DNA of 64,000 nt, from NCBI GenBank assembly GCA_032622095.1, contig CP136061.1, positions 3,782,001-3,846,000 of the forward strand, in the 5' to 3' direction. Positions 12,550 to 25,800 of the stretch are shown one piece after another (the stretch's first letter is position 1; the number at the start of each line of letters is the position of its first letter). The position numbers and the translations under genes are program-made. Origin of the DNA: Siphonodentalium dalli. Taxonomy: Eukaryota > Mollusca > Scaphopoda > Gadilida > Siphonodentaliidae. The notes below the pieces were generated by a model. It ran no database searches and had not been told where the DNA came from. It saw only the letters and a list, made by a program, of their open reading frames with translations.

Positions 12550-12684
12550 AAAATAGTGGACCGGACCGGCGGCAAACAGCGGTTCGGTCCGGTCCAGTGA
12601 CACCCGGTCCGGACCGGACCGCGGTCCACCCCTGGACCGCGGACCGGACCGGTCCAAAGCGGTCCGGTCCGCATCACTAATATT
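12550..12684 (-). repeat. GGACCGG-rich block, copy 2 (inverted)
   Basis: Dense GGACC/GGTCC words, including ccggtccggaccggaccg. Read on the minus strand it begins attagtgatgcggaccgg, like copy 1 at 10495. The two copies lie in inverted orientation about 2 kb apart, on either side of the solo LTR. Confidence 0.7.
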
Positions 12685-13086
12685 GATGCCACTCATTTCA
12701 TTGACAGCCACATCAATTAATATGTCCTTTCTTACATGGTACAGTATGATCGTTACGGACATAACCAGAGTTGAGATTCATGACATAAGTTGTTCTTTCC
12801 ATTTAGAATTGTAAAACGGGAAAGGTACCCGACGAATTTCAGTTAATCGTAAATGTTATGTTTCCTGACCAGCGTAAATTATATGTGTCTGTCCGGCGTA
12901 TAGCGTCAACAAATTATGTTCTCTATACTTTCGGTCTCATTTTATTCCGTGTCAACTTTGGTTTTTTGTTTTAAAAAATAGGTTATATTAAGTATTTAAC
13001 ACTTTTGTACTGTGTTGAGAGTGACTTGAGGCCATAAATTTAAACAAAATCGAAGGATCATTCAAAGTCAATGAAACCCAATTTAA

Positions 13087-14471
13087 GGGTCTATTCTCAT
13101 TGCACACGCGCGTGCGATTAATCGCAGCGTTTTTTAAGGTCGAGCGGCCCTATATGTGTGTTCGATGGCATTCCTTCCTCCCACTGCTAAAAGTTCCCCC
13201 AATAGGGGTGGGGGGTCTGACGAACACATTCATACACAGGTCTAGGGTTGGTTGGAGGATGATAAAGTACTTTCGGTTGGGGGTGACCACATACAGGCCT
13301 ATATATGCTGACACATTAACTTTAATTTTCCTCAGTTAGATTTACTCAGGTATAAGTTGAGTATAACGAGTTTTGCGGACACAATTATATCTAGCTAATT
13401 ATAATTAAAAATAGAGGGTTCAATTCCATGTAGTTGGGCATAAATATGCATATTTTATTCCAGCTTGAAACGTATATAACACTATATAGTACGATCACAA
13501 CCCAGATTACATGAGTTTTATGTATATAATTGTTATTATCACTCAAGATTATCAAAAGTGTACGATTCAAGTGGTTGAATTAGATCTTTCAACATTTTAC
13601 CTTATAGTTAGCTAGGTCTGACAAAAATCGTCTTTCTGAATAAAGCTCATTTAAAACATTTGTACTCAAACATATGATATCTAGTAAAAATTATGGGGTA
13701 AGAGGGGATGAGACCCCAATTTGTTGGGAGAAAAACAAATAGATTTGAATGTAGGGAGGATGGTAGACCCATGGTTGGGAGGGATTTTTATATTCAACCC
13801 TGTGTATGAACGGTTTTTTTCAGACCCCCCTCCCCATCATCGAGTGCTCATTTGTATAGCCGCTGGCAACAGCGACAACGCGGTACTATAATTGACGAAC
13901 CACCATTCAAATAGAATAAGTGATGGGACTCAGAATTCGACCTTAAGAGTCACACACGCATTGTTTCAGGTCTAATTCTGTCGCCAGGACGCTGTTCGCA
14001 TGCATGAGCGATTGATTTCAATTTGATCGCCATTGGCGGCTTATCATCAGTGATCGCACATGCTAACGGCACATTACTATCAATTTATATATTCACAATC
14101 TTGGGTACAGTGTTGCGCGAGACTGACAGGTAATATAATTCGACTGAATTCTACAAAAATCACCACTGATGCTAGCTATACGTTGGAAACTTCTTTCCAA
14201 GCCATTTCCTTTCCGTACTTCATTTATTATTTTATCGCCCATCAGTTATGAGAATGACTGTACTCGGATAGTATATATGACCGAGTGAACCATGCCATTC
14301 TCTGTAACGGCTATCTCGATGACGAGGTTGATTGCATAAGATGATTGGTCATGAATAGGACGTGGTTGTTTGATGAAGGTAATTGATCACGAATCGCTCT
14401 GTGTTATGTTAACACGCACCTTAAAAAACGCTGCGATTAATCGCACGCGCGTGTGCAATGAGAATAGACCC
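13087..14471. mobile_element. Non-autonomous DNA element, PIF/Harbinger-like
   Basis: Perfect 54-bp terminal inverted repeats (13087-13140 and 14418-14471) begin GGGTCTATTCTCATTGCAC and contain the palindrome gcgattaatcgc. They are flanked by TAA on both sides (13084-13086, 14472-14474). A 3-bp TWA duplication with G-rich ends is typical of PIF/Harbinger (family knowledge); the assignment is inference. The 1.28-kb interior has no transposase-like frame. Confidence 0.85.
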
Positions 14472-14474
14472 TAA

Positions 14475-15290
14475 AACATAAAGATTATTGCGTTGATGCC
14501 GAAAAAGATCGGCTCTGGTCATATGATCACACAATACTGCTATGACTCTATATATATGTGTGTCTTCTAAATGGCAAGGAGAACTGACGTTTCCTTAATA
14601 CTTTATATACTTCTACACACACCAATTAATGAGCGCGTTATTTTTAAACACTTTCAATGTTGCGTGCACTAATGCGCTACCGAGTTATCCTTTATTATTA
14701 TCATAGTCGCAATAAACATCTATTTTAGTCTGAAATTTCGACACAATTATGAGGGAATTAAACGAATAAATGCGGAAACTATATTTCCCTATTCTGCGAG
14801 TGGTGAAGTGAACAGGCAGCGATCAGCGGGTGTCTTTTATATATCAATTGAGGGTGATTGTGAGAATATTTATAGTCGTAAATATCGAATTTCGTTGGAA
14901 ACGCGAATACATTTAATAACTAGAATGCACTCACTGGAGCTGCCTATACTTGCGCCCATCACACATTTGGCATGTTGTGTAGTGTCTTGCCAACAACAGT
15001 TTGAACCACGGGTGCTGGCCCCTCGTTTGAGAGATCGATAACAAAAATCTAGATATCAAATCTCTGTTCATCCATGGCTGAAATAGTTGTGTGTACGGAC
15101 ATAATATCCCTGTTATGATGATATGGACCCCAGTTGGCTGCATATTAGGAACGATAACTCTATCCGATCTAATTACAGGTGAGACATATTGGTAGTGTTT
15201 TTTACCTGTTAACCAACTATCAGATTTAGGCCACACCGATGCATGGTGTATTATCTACATGTATATTACGCGAGGACCTTGATGGGGATA
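14475..15290. other. Gene-free stretch
   Basis: No supported gene. Open frames at 14808-15041 and 14931-15236 overlap on opposite strands and show no recognisable domain or splice context. Confidence 0.4.
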
Positions 15291-15294
15291 GCTT

Positions 15295-15570
15295 CAGTCT
15301 TGAATGTTAAAGTGACACACTGCGCTCGCTGAACGAAGTCTCTCCATGTGAACGATGTATTATCTACATGTATATCACGTGATGACCTCGAGGAACGATG
15401 GACAGCTTCCGCCCTGAATATTAAAGGGACAAAATGCACTCAGTATTTGAATATTAAAGGGACAATAGGCTCTCACGGGGGATGATTGTTAAAGTGACAC
15501 AAGGTACTCACTATGGATGAATGTTAAAGTGACACTAGGCACTCACTGTGGGATAATGTTAAAGTGACAT
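15295..15570. repeat. Short degenerate tandem repeat (ttaaagtgacac units)
   Basis: About six units of 40-50 bp, each containing gaatgttaaagtgacac or ttaaagggac followed by an actcactgtggg-like stretch. Confidence 0.6.
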
Positions 15571-15670
15571 TCGCATTGAAAACTTCAAAAAATTCAAACG
15601 CGTTACTAGGACTGACCCGCAGTTTATAAGGGTATACGTCTTGGATGGTAATTTGGCGCCTATAAAAATT

Positions 15671-15862
15671 ACTAAGTTTTTTTTAAATTTGTGAAGTTTT
15701 TGAAATTTTTGAAGTTTTTAAAAATTTTGAATTTTTAGAAATTTTTGAAGTTGTTGAAGTTTTTGAAATTTTTGAATTTTTTGAATTTTTTGAAATTTTG
15801 GAAATTTTGGAAATTTTTGAACTTTTTGAACTTTTTGAACTTTTTTAACTTTTTCAATATTG
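15671..15862. repeat. Low-complexity gaatttttgaagttttt tract
   Basis: About 190 bp of irregular gaa(a/t)ttttt repeats. No coding content. Confidence 0.8.
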
Positions 15863-16236
15863 TTCATTTATGAACGATTTATTACCAAAATAAAACCAGA
15901 TAACAATGCAAATAAAATATATATGTGGATTTAAATTACAATCGATGCAACCATTTCATATTAGCGCATGTGCAGTCTTTACATTTTGTACTTCCGGTAT
16001 GACATAACATATTCCCGGAAGGACAGACAAAGATCCGGACCGAAAACATTACTTGCGTCCAGCATGGACTGGCGCAAGTAATTAGAATATCTAGTATTTC
16101 ATGAGTGGATACTGATAATTATGTCATTCGTGGACGAGACAAATGAAAATACAATAAACCTTTATCTCACTCACTAATGGCATTATTTTCTGTATCAATT
16201 CAAAAACAATTGATATCCTCTGTATAGTTATATTAC

Positions 16237-16339
16237 CAGTGTTGCCTTTCGATGGGCACGTGTAACCTCCAGACTTCGTCCCGCTTCTGGTAAGCATTGA
16301 ATCATCGCCGCAATGACCAACGTCACTTAGATCATCATC
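16237..16339 (-). CDS. Candidate isolated exon (Cys-containing)
   Basis: A 103-nt stretch is bounded by a good pyrimidine tract and acceptor (cttgttttcaccag, right of 16339) and a GTAATA donor (16231-16236). It reads as a Gly/Asp/Ser-rich peptide with two cysteines (GHCGDDS, GGYTCPS). I found no partner exons, although a short Cys-rich frame after a ttgtttttttgcag acceptor near 17187 could belong with it. It could equally be chance. Confidence 0.25.
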
Positions 16340-16470
16340 CTGGTGAAAACAAGATAGAAAGTAACATAAACGACATGATAGGGACATGGACAGAAAAAGT
16401 AAGTTTAATCGAAATTTAAAAAATAGGAATATCGTGTTCGGCAATGTACCAGAAACACGCTGACTATTCG

Positions 16471-16524
16471 GGCGGTAAATAGTTACAGGGCGGTAAATAG
16501 TTACAGGTCGGTAAATAGTTGCAA
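16471..16524. repeat. 18-bp tandem repeat, three copies
   Basis: ggcggtaaatagttacag is repeated three times, the last copy with changes. Confidence 0.8.
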
Positions 16525-17324
16525 GCCGGCGATAAGCACTTTTTAGTGGGTACATCTGAAGATTCTCGGTAGAACTCTATTTCTTTGCGTCTTGCAATGG
16601 AAGGATTATTAATTGTATTAGGCCTCTGGTCCAGTTAACTGACAGCGTAATAACCAGCATATGAATCGTATATTTATTATAATGGAGAAATTTACATAGA
16701 ACACGTGACTCTCAAAAGTTTTCACAACATAACTCGTTTAAATCAATGTTTAGTCCACGAGTAAGCATTCTGTGTTGCAGACATGTCATCGTCCGATATG
16801 ATTGGTATATAGTGACATATATAAAGCTAAAAAGGGGTGTTGTATGGGGAAAATGAGGGGATTGTTTTAGCATAATTGACATGGACGGTAAATTGCAATC
16901 GGAAACAGAAGATAGCAATCACTGAACGGACGATAGCGAAATACTGAACCAATATCTGATCATGTAAAGTTGTATACTTAGACGATTTATACAAGATAGT
17001 CTCTGAGAAATGGGGCGACGAGATGAACTATGGCCACTTGAAGCTAATAAACTACCTTACTCACGAAAGTCGATCCCATAAATAACACAAGATACGTTAA
17101 AAGGAACCAAGATATAACAAAAGTAAGCTTATTTTGAGACACACATTTGGCAAGGAAGCATCTCCCACTACGGTCACAACTCTGCAAAAAAACAAATTGA
17201 CGAAGCCCGTTCCATGTTGACTTCCTTTCTCCATGCTGGTCCAGGCACGCATCATTGATAATTCAAATCCGGAACATGCTGACTGGGATAGAGAGCTCAA
17301 AGGATGTTGCACATGGAGTCAGGG

Positions 17325-18870
17325 ACGTGGCTAGAGGGTCTCCGTTGGGGGGGGGTCCACCTTGCGAAATTCCAATTGCGCTCCCCATTGAATCAGACAA
17401 AAACACAAGTTTTGCATAATTCCATTTGCACCCCACCCCCCCTTGGACCTCAGTGCTCACGCCCAATATATGCTATATGTTCATAAACCATGGTTCTATA
17501 TTCCCGGTATGAGAACATTCAAATATTTTAACCTGAAAAATTGCATAAATCCTAACATCTAGTGGTCTAACTCCAGATAAATGCACACGGCTACGGGCAA
17601 GAGAGCAGGACACACCGGGCTGACCATGGTTGTTCGGCCCGGTGTGAGAACATTTTGAAAATTATACAAGAACATTGCAAACCCTAGCATCTGGACTGGC
17701 CTCAACTGAAGATTTCCTGGTGTTGGAAATTCCAAACTTCATACTCCCCCCTCAGGTTGGAAATTTCTCCAACTGATGACCATTTCAGTCCACAAGTTTA
17801 ACAAACATTATCAGTTGTGTATTGGCCATGCACGGGAGAGGGACAACTGTACCACTCTCGGGCTGGTCACAGGTTCTTAGCATTAAGTTGGCAATTCTTA
17901 GAACACGTTGATGAGATTTATTATTACAAATATTTACAAAGTCACATCAGGCGGCCACGGAGAATCATACGACAACATCTTCTCACGCTGCACGTTAGTA
18001 TCTAGTGTGCGTTCAGAAACAAGAGAGAGCCCAGTCTTTCAATCCCCGGCTGAAATAGTATATATGGAAATCTGAAAGCCACACCCAACCATGTGTACCA
18101 ATCTTATACGTACACGTACTGGCCTGTCCAAACAGGTTAAGATTTAATACAATCTTTATAGGAAATCACTTACTCGCAACGGAATAGCGCAGGCCATTCA
18201 ATTTCGGGTCAGTTTCCCACGCATAATTTATGGACCTAATGGTAGGGTATTGACTTCCAGATTAACCTTATATACGCCGGGTAACATTGGAAGTATTACA
18301 CAACGACACACCGGGCCGACCATGGTTCGGCCCGGTGTGGGAAAATTTTGAAATTTTAACAAGAAAATCGCAAAATCCTGGCATCTAGACTAGCCTCAAG
18401 CCTTCCTAGAGTTGGAAATTTCAAACCTGAAATTCACTTAGGTTGGAAAATGACAATTCCAATTCCAATGTTTTCCAAATGTATGACAATATTGTTTTTT
18501 TTTAAATTAACTAGCAGTTTTTCACTGGCCACGGGGGAGGGACCAGGACACAATTAAGCTTTCTAAGTGTAGGAAATTTCCAACCTGTCACCCCCCTGAG
18601 GTTGGAAAATTTCCAACTGATGACCATTTCAGTCCAAAATTTTGACAAAAAATAGGAAAATATGCAAATATTGGTCCAAAAACAATTAATTCCCCCAATA
18701 AATTGTTTGAAAATCAAACTAAAAGAACATTTTCAACCTATTGTTGGTGTGAAATTTCCAACTAATGTTTTGGCAGGTATGAAATTTCCAACTGTTGAAT
18801 ATTTTGACCAAAGTTGGGGGTGAGACACCCCCCAAACCCCCCCCCCTGTCGCCACGTCTCTGCATGGAGT
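17325..18870 (+). repeat. Dispersed repeat family with CACCGGGC hairpins
   Basis: Two related copies (about 17325-17800 and 18296-18870) share a 10-bp hairpin arm (cacaccgggc...gcccggtgtg), the phrase accatggtt, and repeated ggttggaaatttccaactga stretches. An inverted relative lies at 30170-30640. No coding content; the superfamily is unknown. Confidence 0.6.
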
Positions 18871-19106
18871 GACGGCTGGATAGACACACGGATGTATGGA
18901 AGTCATGTATATGCCCTACAAAACTTCTTCTGTCGGGCATAATTATGTTCTCCCACGGGCACAGATTGGTCCAGCCTCTACCAGGGTCGCTGTCCTGGAT
19001 TACCAATAATGTTAAAGCACCAGGTTTTACACGATTCTTATCAATTCAGGAAAGCGCTATATGATAAGAATTTTGACAAAATTAAATGGTCATGGTCGTC
19101 AGAGTC

Positions 19107-19179
19107 TAACAGAATCATGTATATAACAGAATCATGTATATAACAGAATCATGTATATAACAGAATCATGTATATAACA
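19107..19179. repeat. Tandem repeat tataacagaatcatgta
   Basis: Four near-identical copies of a unit containing aacagaatcatgtatat. Confidence 0.8.
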
Positions 19180-21133
19180 GCCCGTAAGTGGTAAATTCCC
19201 CAAATGACTGTACCGCATGTTGCGCGCATTATTTCATTGATAGTTTAGATTAATTTAACAGGCAACCAGAGACAATACTTTTTAATCAGTCATGTAACAG
19301 AGATTGACACCTGGAAGAGATTGAGTTCGCACATGTGTATCCGGTTGAAAACCCAACTTATACATGCAGTTATCCAAATGCTTTAAATTTGTTATGTGTA
19401 TTACTCACATAAAAATGCACACCAAATGCTGTGCCACTTTTCGATTAGTATTTGCTGATTATTTTGATATGTGGATGATATAAAAGTATAGTTGTAGTGT
19501 CGGATTGGTATCAAATGACATATGGATAACTCATATGACAACACAGGTAACTTTTTGGTAAATTTCTGGCGGAGTTATCCCTTTTTTCGACTTAGACATT
19601 TCGAATTATTTTGGTGTCGGGATAATAATAAATAATTCACTGGTCCGATTTCTTAGAAATTTTGCATGCAAATTTATTAATCGCGTCCGATCATTCCTGA
19701 TGTTTGTATTTTGCTTCTATGCTGACCTACACTGCCTAAAGATTATAGTGAATCGTTGTTAAGCAAGATGGAAGTGAATGTACGGACTCGATGGGAGGGG
19801 GCCGTCACTATATATATATGAAAGATAAATGTGAGTGAATTGTATCACGAACTATAACATACTTACTAAGTATACTTCACGTGGGAGGATGTATAACAGC
19901 TGTAAGTTTATTCACACAAGAACGAAAATATCCATGTATATCCATAATTTCGTAATATTGATGGATATTCGAAAAAGCCCCTTTTCGTTTTACGATTTGC
20001 TTAAATATTGCGATGCTGATGGTAACCTTATGCATGGTTATCCGAATGCTTTCCAACTAGGTATGTCAATAATATGTACAGTGCATATCGGAACTGAAGA
20101 TTGGTCCAATTTATTTTTTCAGTCTTCTTATCTCAATAGAATCATGTACATGTATATACTATTGCACCGTCGAAATGTATGGGTTACATACTTTTTGTAA
20201 CAAACTCAAATATTCACCATTTTTTTAACCTAGCGCCTTTGTTGTGCCTCACCCTTCTACACTTTACACCATGATTTATACCACAGGTCGACATTCGTAA
20301 TTTTGAACGTTCATTTCTCCAAATGTATGAATAATGAGCTCCCACTGGTATATAGTTCGCTTCTAAACCCACACACACACAAAAGATTTGCATAGTGCAC
20401 CTAATTCTTATCCTTGTCGGTAGATGTGTGCTGCTTATTTGCATACCAGGGAGTATCTGCAACTGAAATATGACACGATATCATGCGATATTACAGTAAT
20501 GATCTTGGACACAACGATATGAATGCATTTCTCGAGTCAAAAATATCCTTTTATGCATATGTGTACAAAATACAGATAATTTCGTCAGCAGTATAAGTTA
20601 CGTATATATTTCACCTCACCCAGAAATGGAGGCTTTTGATTAGTCAAAAGCTGTGACCTATGTAGTGTTGTGTTACATTTAGCACACTATTATACTTGTA
20701 TTGTATCATGCTACAATTATCACACTACTATACCAAATTCACATGAAAAAGCAATGAACAGAGGCAACAATCTCGAGAACATATATTCATAAATGTGTCC
20801 ACCAATTTACCGAGGCGTGTCCAACTGAAATTAAAATATTACTGTGGCTTACAAAGCGGAAACATTCGGTTGAATTCACATTGTGGTACAGCTTCGGGTT
20901 TCAAAACAAAACCTAAATACTGCGCGTTTCGGTTTATTGAACTTGATTTCAACTCATTCTTGCGACGATTATTTTTCTCTTAAACTGTTTATCGGTTAGT
21001 GGATAGTCATATTTGTTCTCAGAAAAACGTGTTGTACTTTATTTCTATTAACGTCTTATGAAGGGCATTTGAACAGTCCAGCAGTTTGTGTTCGTAAGAT
21101 GCATACTACAAGTTCGAATTGTTCGGTGAAATA
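19180..21133. other. Gene-free stretch
   Basis: The longest frame (19835-20200, plus strand, 121 codons) has no recognisable domain and an AT-driven composition. No repeats stand out. Confidence 0.4.
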
Positions 21134-21291
21134 TAATAAAAAGAGCATGTCTTGTCGTTGACTACGCGGGTTTTGTGCCCAGTGGGGAGCGGATAGTTCA
21201 CTCCGCATCGCACCGTGAGCTGTACCGACGCCGCTGGGCTATATACCCGCGTAGTGAACTCCAAGCCACCATAGCCATGCTCTATTTATTA
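21134..21291. repeat. Multi-stem foldback
   Basis: Nested inverted repeats are present. The outer stem aataaaaagagcatg / catgctctatttatt (21142-21149 with 21276-21283, plus flanks) encloses an 11-bp perfect stem actacgcgggt / acccgcgtagt (21161-21171 with 21245-21255). Inside that are gcccag/ctgggc (21177-21182 with 21234-21239) and a hairpin gcgga...tccgc (21189-21193 with 21202-21206). It is a MITE-like foldback or a structured RNA. Confidence 0.55.
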
Positions 21292-22372
21292 AATATACTA
21301 CCCTATGCACAGCGCAATATAAATATTTTATTATTTTTGCGTACATCGAAGTTTGGTTTCAAACAGACGTGCAACGGTATATATGCCTACAATAATTGTG
21401 TTGGCAAAGTCCATGCAACCTCCAATAACAAGAACCGGGCAAGGGGCGTGGCTTTGTTGTCAGCCAAGGTCTAATTTTATACATAAAGCATATTTATCTT
21501 GATTCATCAGGATTTATCAGAATTTTCCATTTGTAAAGGTAAATTATCCTTGTATATTATAAAACAGTTTTTTAAGTCGGTTAATGGACTCGCGATTGGA
21601 ATTTGGGCTCGACCATTTAAATTCATAATCTCGAGTAGCTCGTCCATTAACCATGATATATTGATCCCACGTCAAGTGTCACACAATGCCAATGGTCCAT
21701 GACAACCGTGTGTGTTTGGAGAAAGGAATATTTGCATTCCATATGTGTTTACACTTAAAATTGATCTAGATAAATGCTGACATCGTCTGTTGTTGTTGTG
21801 TCTATTGTCGTGTTGTCTATTGTGTCTCTGTAGGATATTACAAGGAGATTGGTGCTGACACTCGGTAATCAACGATCGGCCATGATTGTAGCAGCAGTGT
21901 GCTTGAGCTACATCAATAGGTTACAATGGGCAAACGTTTTAGTGTATACTGTTTTCAAAAGCTCCTGGATTTTCTTCAAGTCTGAAAGATTAACATTTGG
22001 GGTAACGTTTTATGCACAAAAATGAAAAAAAGTATGTTCAATCAAGAATAACAAAATGAAGTACATCAAACTGTTGTGCCGATGGCAATTTTATCTAAGA
22101 GAATTTATAGGGAAGGGGTGTGTTGTATTTTTATGTGGAAACACAGACTATATATACAGGGGGTGGTGGAAAAAAGTTCCTAACACATATGCTATTTTTT
22201 CAGTTTGACCTATCTTGGCACCCACCACCCCCATTTTGTTTTCATAATATGTTTCCACTCCTTTTTTCCAAGATTTGTGACAAATATCTACTCGATAACA
22301 TAACCTTACAATGAATCACATATGTTTCCGTTAATGATACTGTGCGATGCTTTGTTATACAGCTTGAGAAAC
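21292..22372. other. Gene-free stretch
   Basis: No supported gene or repeat. Short frames only. Confidence 0.4.
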
Positions 22373-22378
22373 ACAGCG

Positions 22379-22860
22379 TATGGCAAGCCAAACCGCTATT
22401 TAATATTAATTTTACTTAAGTAAAATAAAATGACACTTTATTTCACTTAAGTGAAATAAAATGACATTTGATATGACTTTAGTGAAATAAAGTGTCATTT
22501 TATTTTACTTAAGTGAAATAAAGCGCCATCTACATGGTTTTATTTTACTTAAGTAAAATAAAAAAGTTATTTTATTTTACTTAAGTAAAATTAAAAAGCA
22601 CACTAATTTTACTAAGTGAAATAAAATGACCATTATATTACGCCCGTTTTTATTTTACTTAAGTAAAAAAGAATTGTACTTAAGTTAAAACATTGATATC
22701 TTTACTTAAGTAAAATTGTTTTTACTTAAGTGAAATCAAAAATGACCGTTATTTTACTTAAGTAAAATTAAATATGATTTTATTTCACTTAAGTAAAATA
22801 AAGAGTCATTTAATTTTACTTAAGTAAAATTAATATTAAATAGCGGTTTGGCTTGCCATA
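22379..22860. mobile_element. MITE made of CTTAAG-centred palindromes
   Basis: The element is 482 bp with perfect 48-bp terminal inverted repeats starting TATGGCAAGCCAAACCGC. A 6-bp direct repeat acagcg flanks it on both sides (22373-22378, 22861-22866). The interior consists almost wholly of about 14 exact or near copies of ttttacttaagtaaaa / tttcacttaagtgaaa spaced roughly 30 bp apart. It has no coding capacity. The 6-bp duplication does not single out a superfamily. Confidence 0.88.
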
Positions 22861-22866
22861 ACAGCG

Positions 22867-25800
22867 AAGTGTTTTTTATTTTTAAATGCATATTGTTTAT
22901 GTTTTATGTGTTTATCAACTTGTTCGATACCTTAAAGTCACGCCTTACTTTTCTTACTGGTCCTGACTGCGAACCTACATTTATAAACATTGAAAATCCA
23001 GAAATGTACTGAGGTCACAGTCGTTGCACATTTTAAAATGTTCTTAATGTCCTCAATTCTCTTACCAAATCATCAACACCCCCGTGTACGTGGTATCGCC
23101 AAAACCGAGGGTATCGCCAAAACCGAGAATATGTGAAAGTCATTTTCACGTATATGATATGGGGATATGTTTGTTTCTCATCGTAAAACAGACAACGAAC
23201 AACGCATGTGTATGTCCACATGAAGCAGGAGTATTTATCCACGCGATGTCAATCAGTTTTCCCAGATCAACCATTTAATATTTTTTGGCGAATTTTTTCA
23301 ATAGTGTTTTTACTTTTTCTCACTCAAATTTTCGAGAACAACCACCCACTAGTATAGTTCCTGGACGTCCACGCTGCCAACACAAATGCCGGTATATAGT
23401 TGAATCTGTCAATGAAGCATAGGGTTGAACAGAATTTTAAAACTTAGTGTCGTTCTCAATATACGCGCGATATGGATGGACCACTGTCGGCCCAGAAAGA
23501 TGTTAACGCCACAGATGAAGATGTTACGAAACGCCGAGCATCTGTGCAGTAAATATGCATATCACTTAAGGAGTTTTGATGCGTTTTCTGGTGTTTTTAT
23601 GTGTATCTGAGACTGATCAATTGGACTGCGAATGTCATCTGAAATATGAATCCATAACATATTCTAAATATTGTGTACATATCTATTATGAATGTATTTC
23701 AATTGAAATTAATTGAACATCCATCTCAGAATTCAGATCTGCGATCTCAAAAAGGTGAATGAATGATAACGCGATGTCTCGATCACACGCACGCGAGAGA
23801 TGTCGTTCGTATGCATGCAGATAACGGATATTCGTTTAGTATTAACATGCTTGGGGTTTGTATATAGACCACACACGCAGGACGACATGCTACGGCGTAT
23901 CAACGATTTGTTAACATCATGTTTATTTTACAGACTTTATGACTCGTTCCCACTCGAGTAGACCGTTACGCAACAATAAAACCGAATCATCTTATCGAAT
24001 ATACATATATCGCTACAAATTATGCAATTATGGCCCTTTTAAGAGTCATCAGATAATATTGTAACGATCCTATGTTAACCCTAAACATCCGTAGAAATAT
24101 GATCAGAATGTATTATGTGTGGCACACGTGTGTGCTTTCCCATCTGGAGGTCGATGTGCCTCTTTATTGTGCCTATGTAGCACATGTAGTCAGGTCACAC
24201 AAAAGACATACTTTGAGTACAATAGAATGAAATTTAACTCTTGGCTAATATACATTTACACATGGACACAGCCTTTGATGTGAACTTGAGTACCCTTGTG
24301 TGACTTCCTTCTCTGCATGGTGCGGAACATCATAAATGAAGTGCGGTATAGAACATCATACAAGTTGATAGAATTGAATACATGAGTATGTTATTCATAT
24401 GTCAGTTTCCAGTTTTAATTTCGATTAGCACGATGTGAATATGATGTACCTAGTTTTATATATATATTTTTTTTTTATGATACGCAGCAGGTAGTGACAA
24501 TGTTTGTTCGGGTCACAATTTGTACAGTGGTGAATTATCTGCATCCAGCAGAGGGGTTAGGTGTGGGTTCCGAAGTGATACCTCACTCCTATACAAAACA
24601 CTATGTTGGTATGTGGCATTATATGTAGTATATATTTCAGTATACAATGCTTATTGCCATTTCTGGGTCAAAATTTATGATAATTTTTAAAAAATAAAAT
24701 AGGCATGAGGGGAAAATAATTCAGCTTGCAGAAAAAAACGATGTTTGAGCTGATGTTGACCATCCCACCAGCGCCTAAGTATCTGGACCATTTTTCTACC
24801 ACCCTCTTGACTATATGCTATTGATAAATCAGAGCACAGTTCTATCCGAGAGTTTCCTCACCGCATCCATTGGGGGGAGCACCGAACTATATTTACACAC
24901 AGCGAACATGTTGACGACAACTCGCACGATTAGGGACGTGGCTTGTGGTTCTCTGTTGCCTGTGTCTCAAGCTTCCCAACTGTTGAAGAGTTCCAACCCA
25001 ACACCCCCATATTGTTGGATAATTTCAAACTGATTGACATTTTAGTCCAACAATATTCACATGAAGTAAGTCAATACTCGAGCTGTGGTTTAAAAACATA
25101 AATGTTCACAATATTGGTTGGAAACTCAAAGTATTGGTAAATTTTAACCTATATTCTGTCGGAAATTCCAACTTTTGGCTAAAGTTGGCGAGGAGTGGGA
25201 CACACACAAGCCAACCGTCTCCACCTCCCCAAACACGGTGTGTCGGTGACATTGCAGAAATCTGACATTTTAATCCATCAATATCGCCCAACAAGCCTGT
25301 TTTGCGTGATATACGAAACTATCTTCTATCATTCAGTTTTGGGTCCTGATTGTCGCCGCAAATGGCGCGGGTATATGTCCTTGTGATTACCGTACAACGA
25401 TGGTTCTATCGGTATTATCACATTCCATCTTATAATATTCAATATTCTGCTGAATAAAACCACTTATCCAAATAGATCGTGTCGTGGTCAATGTGGCTCA
25501 TTCTAGCACAATTAGACTACTCACGTGGTATTATCCTGCAATGCTGGATTTACAATACATCTATATGCGTATTATGCGATATCTTCTGGGAGAGAATCAT
25601 TGACATATTCAGGATCCGGGCTTTCGATCGTCTGCAATCCCTCTCACAAGAGAATTTAAGGGCGCTACTTCTAGAAAGTACGGCCTATTGTGAATGCATA
25701 TATAGGGGATTGTTCTAATGTCCCATAGTGTCCAGTGGTGAAGGTAGACTGGACGCGTACGGAAACAAATGAAACGTCCAGAAGATTTGATAACTTTATA

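Noticed and set aside
16124-16555. 143-codon minus-strand frame as a gene
   Set aside because: The N-terminal part is the 18-bp repeat read as a peptide; only the internal 103-nt exon-like part has splice borders.
19835-20200. 121-codon plus-strand frame
   Set aside because: No recognisable motif, composition driven by AT content, no splice or repeat support.
21161-21255. tRNA gene
   Set aside because: The stem is 11 bp rather than 7, with no TTC-containing T arm or anticodon arm of the right size.
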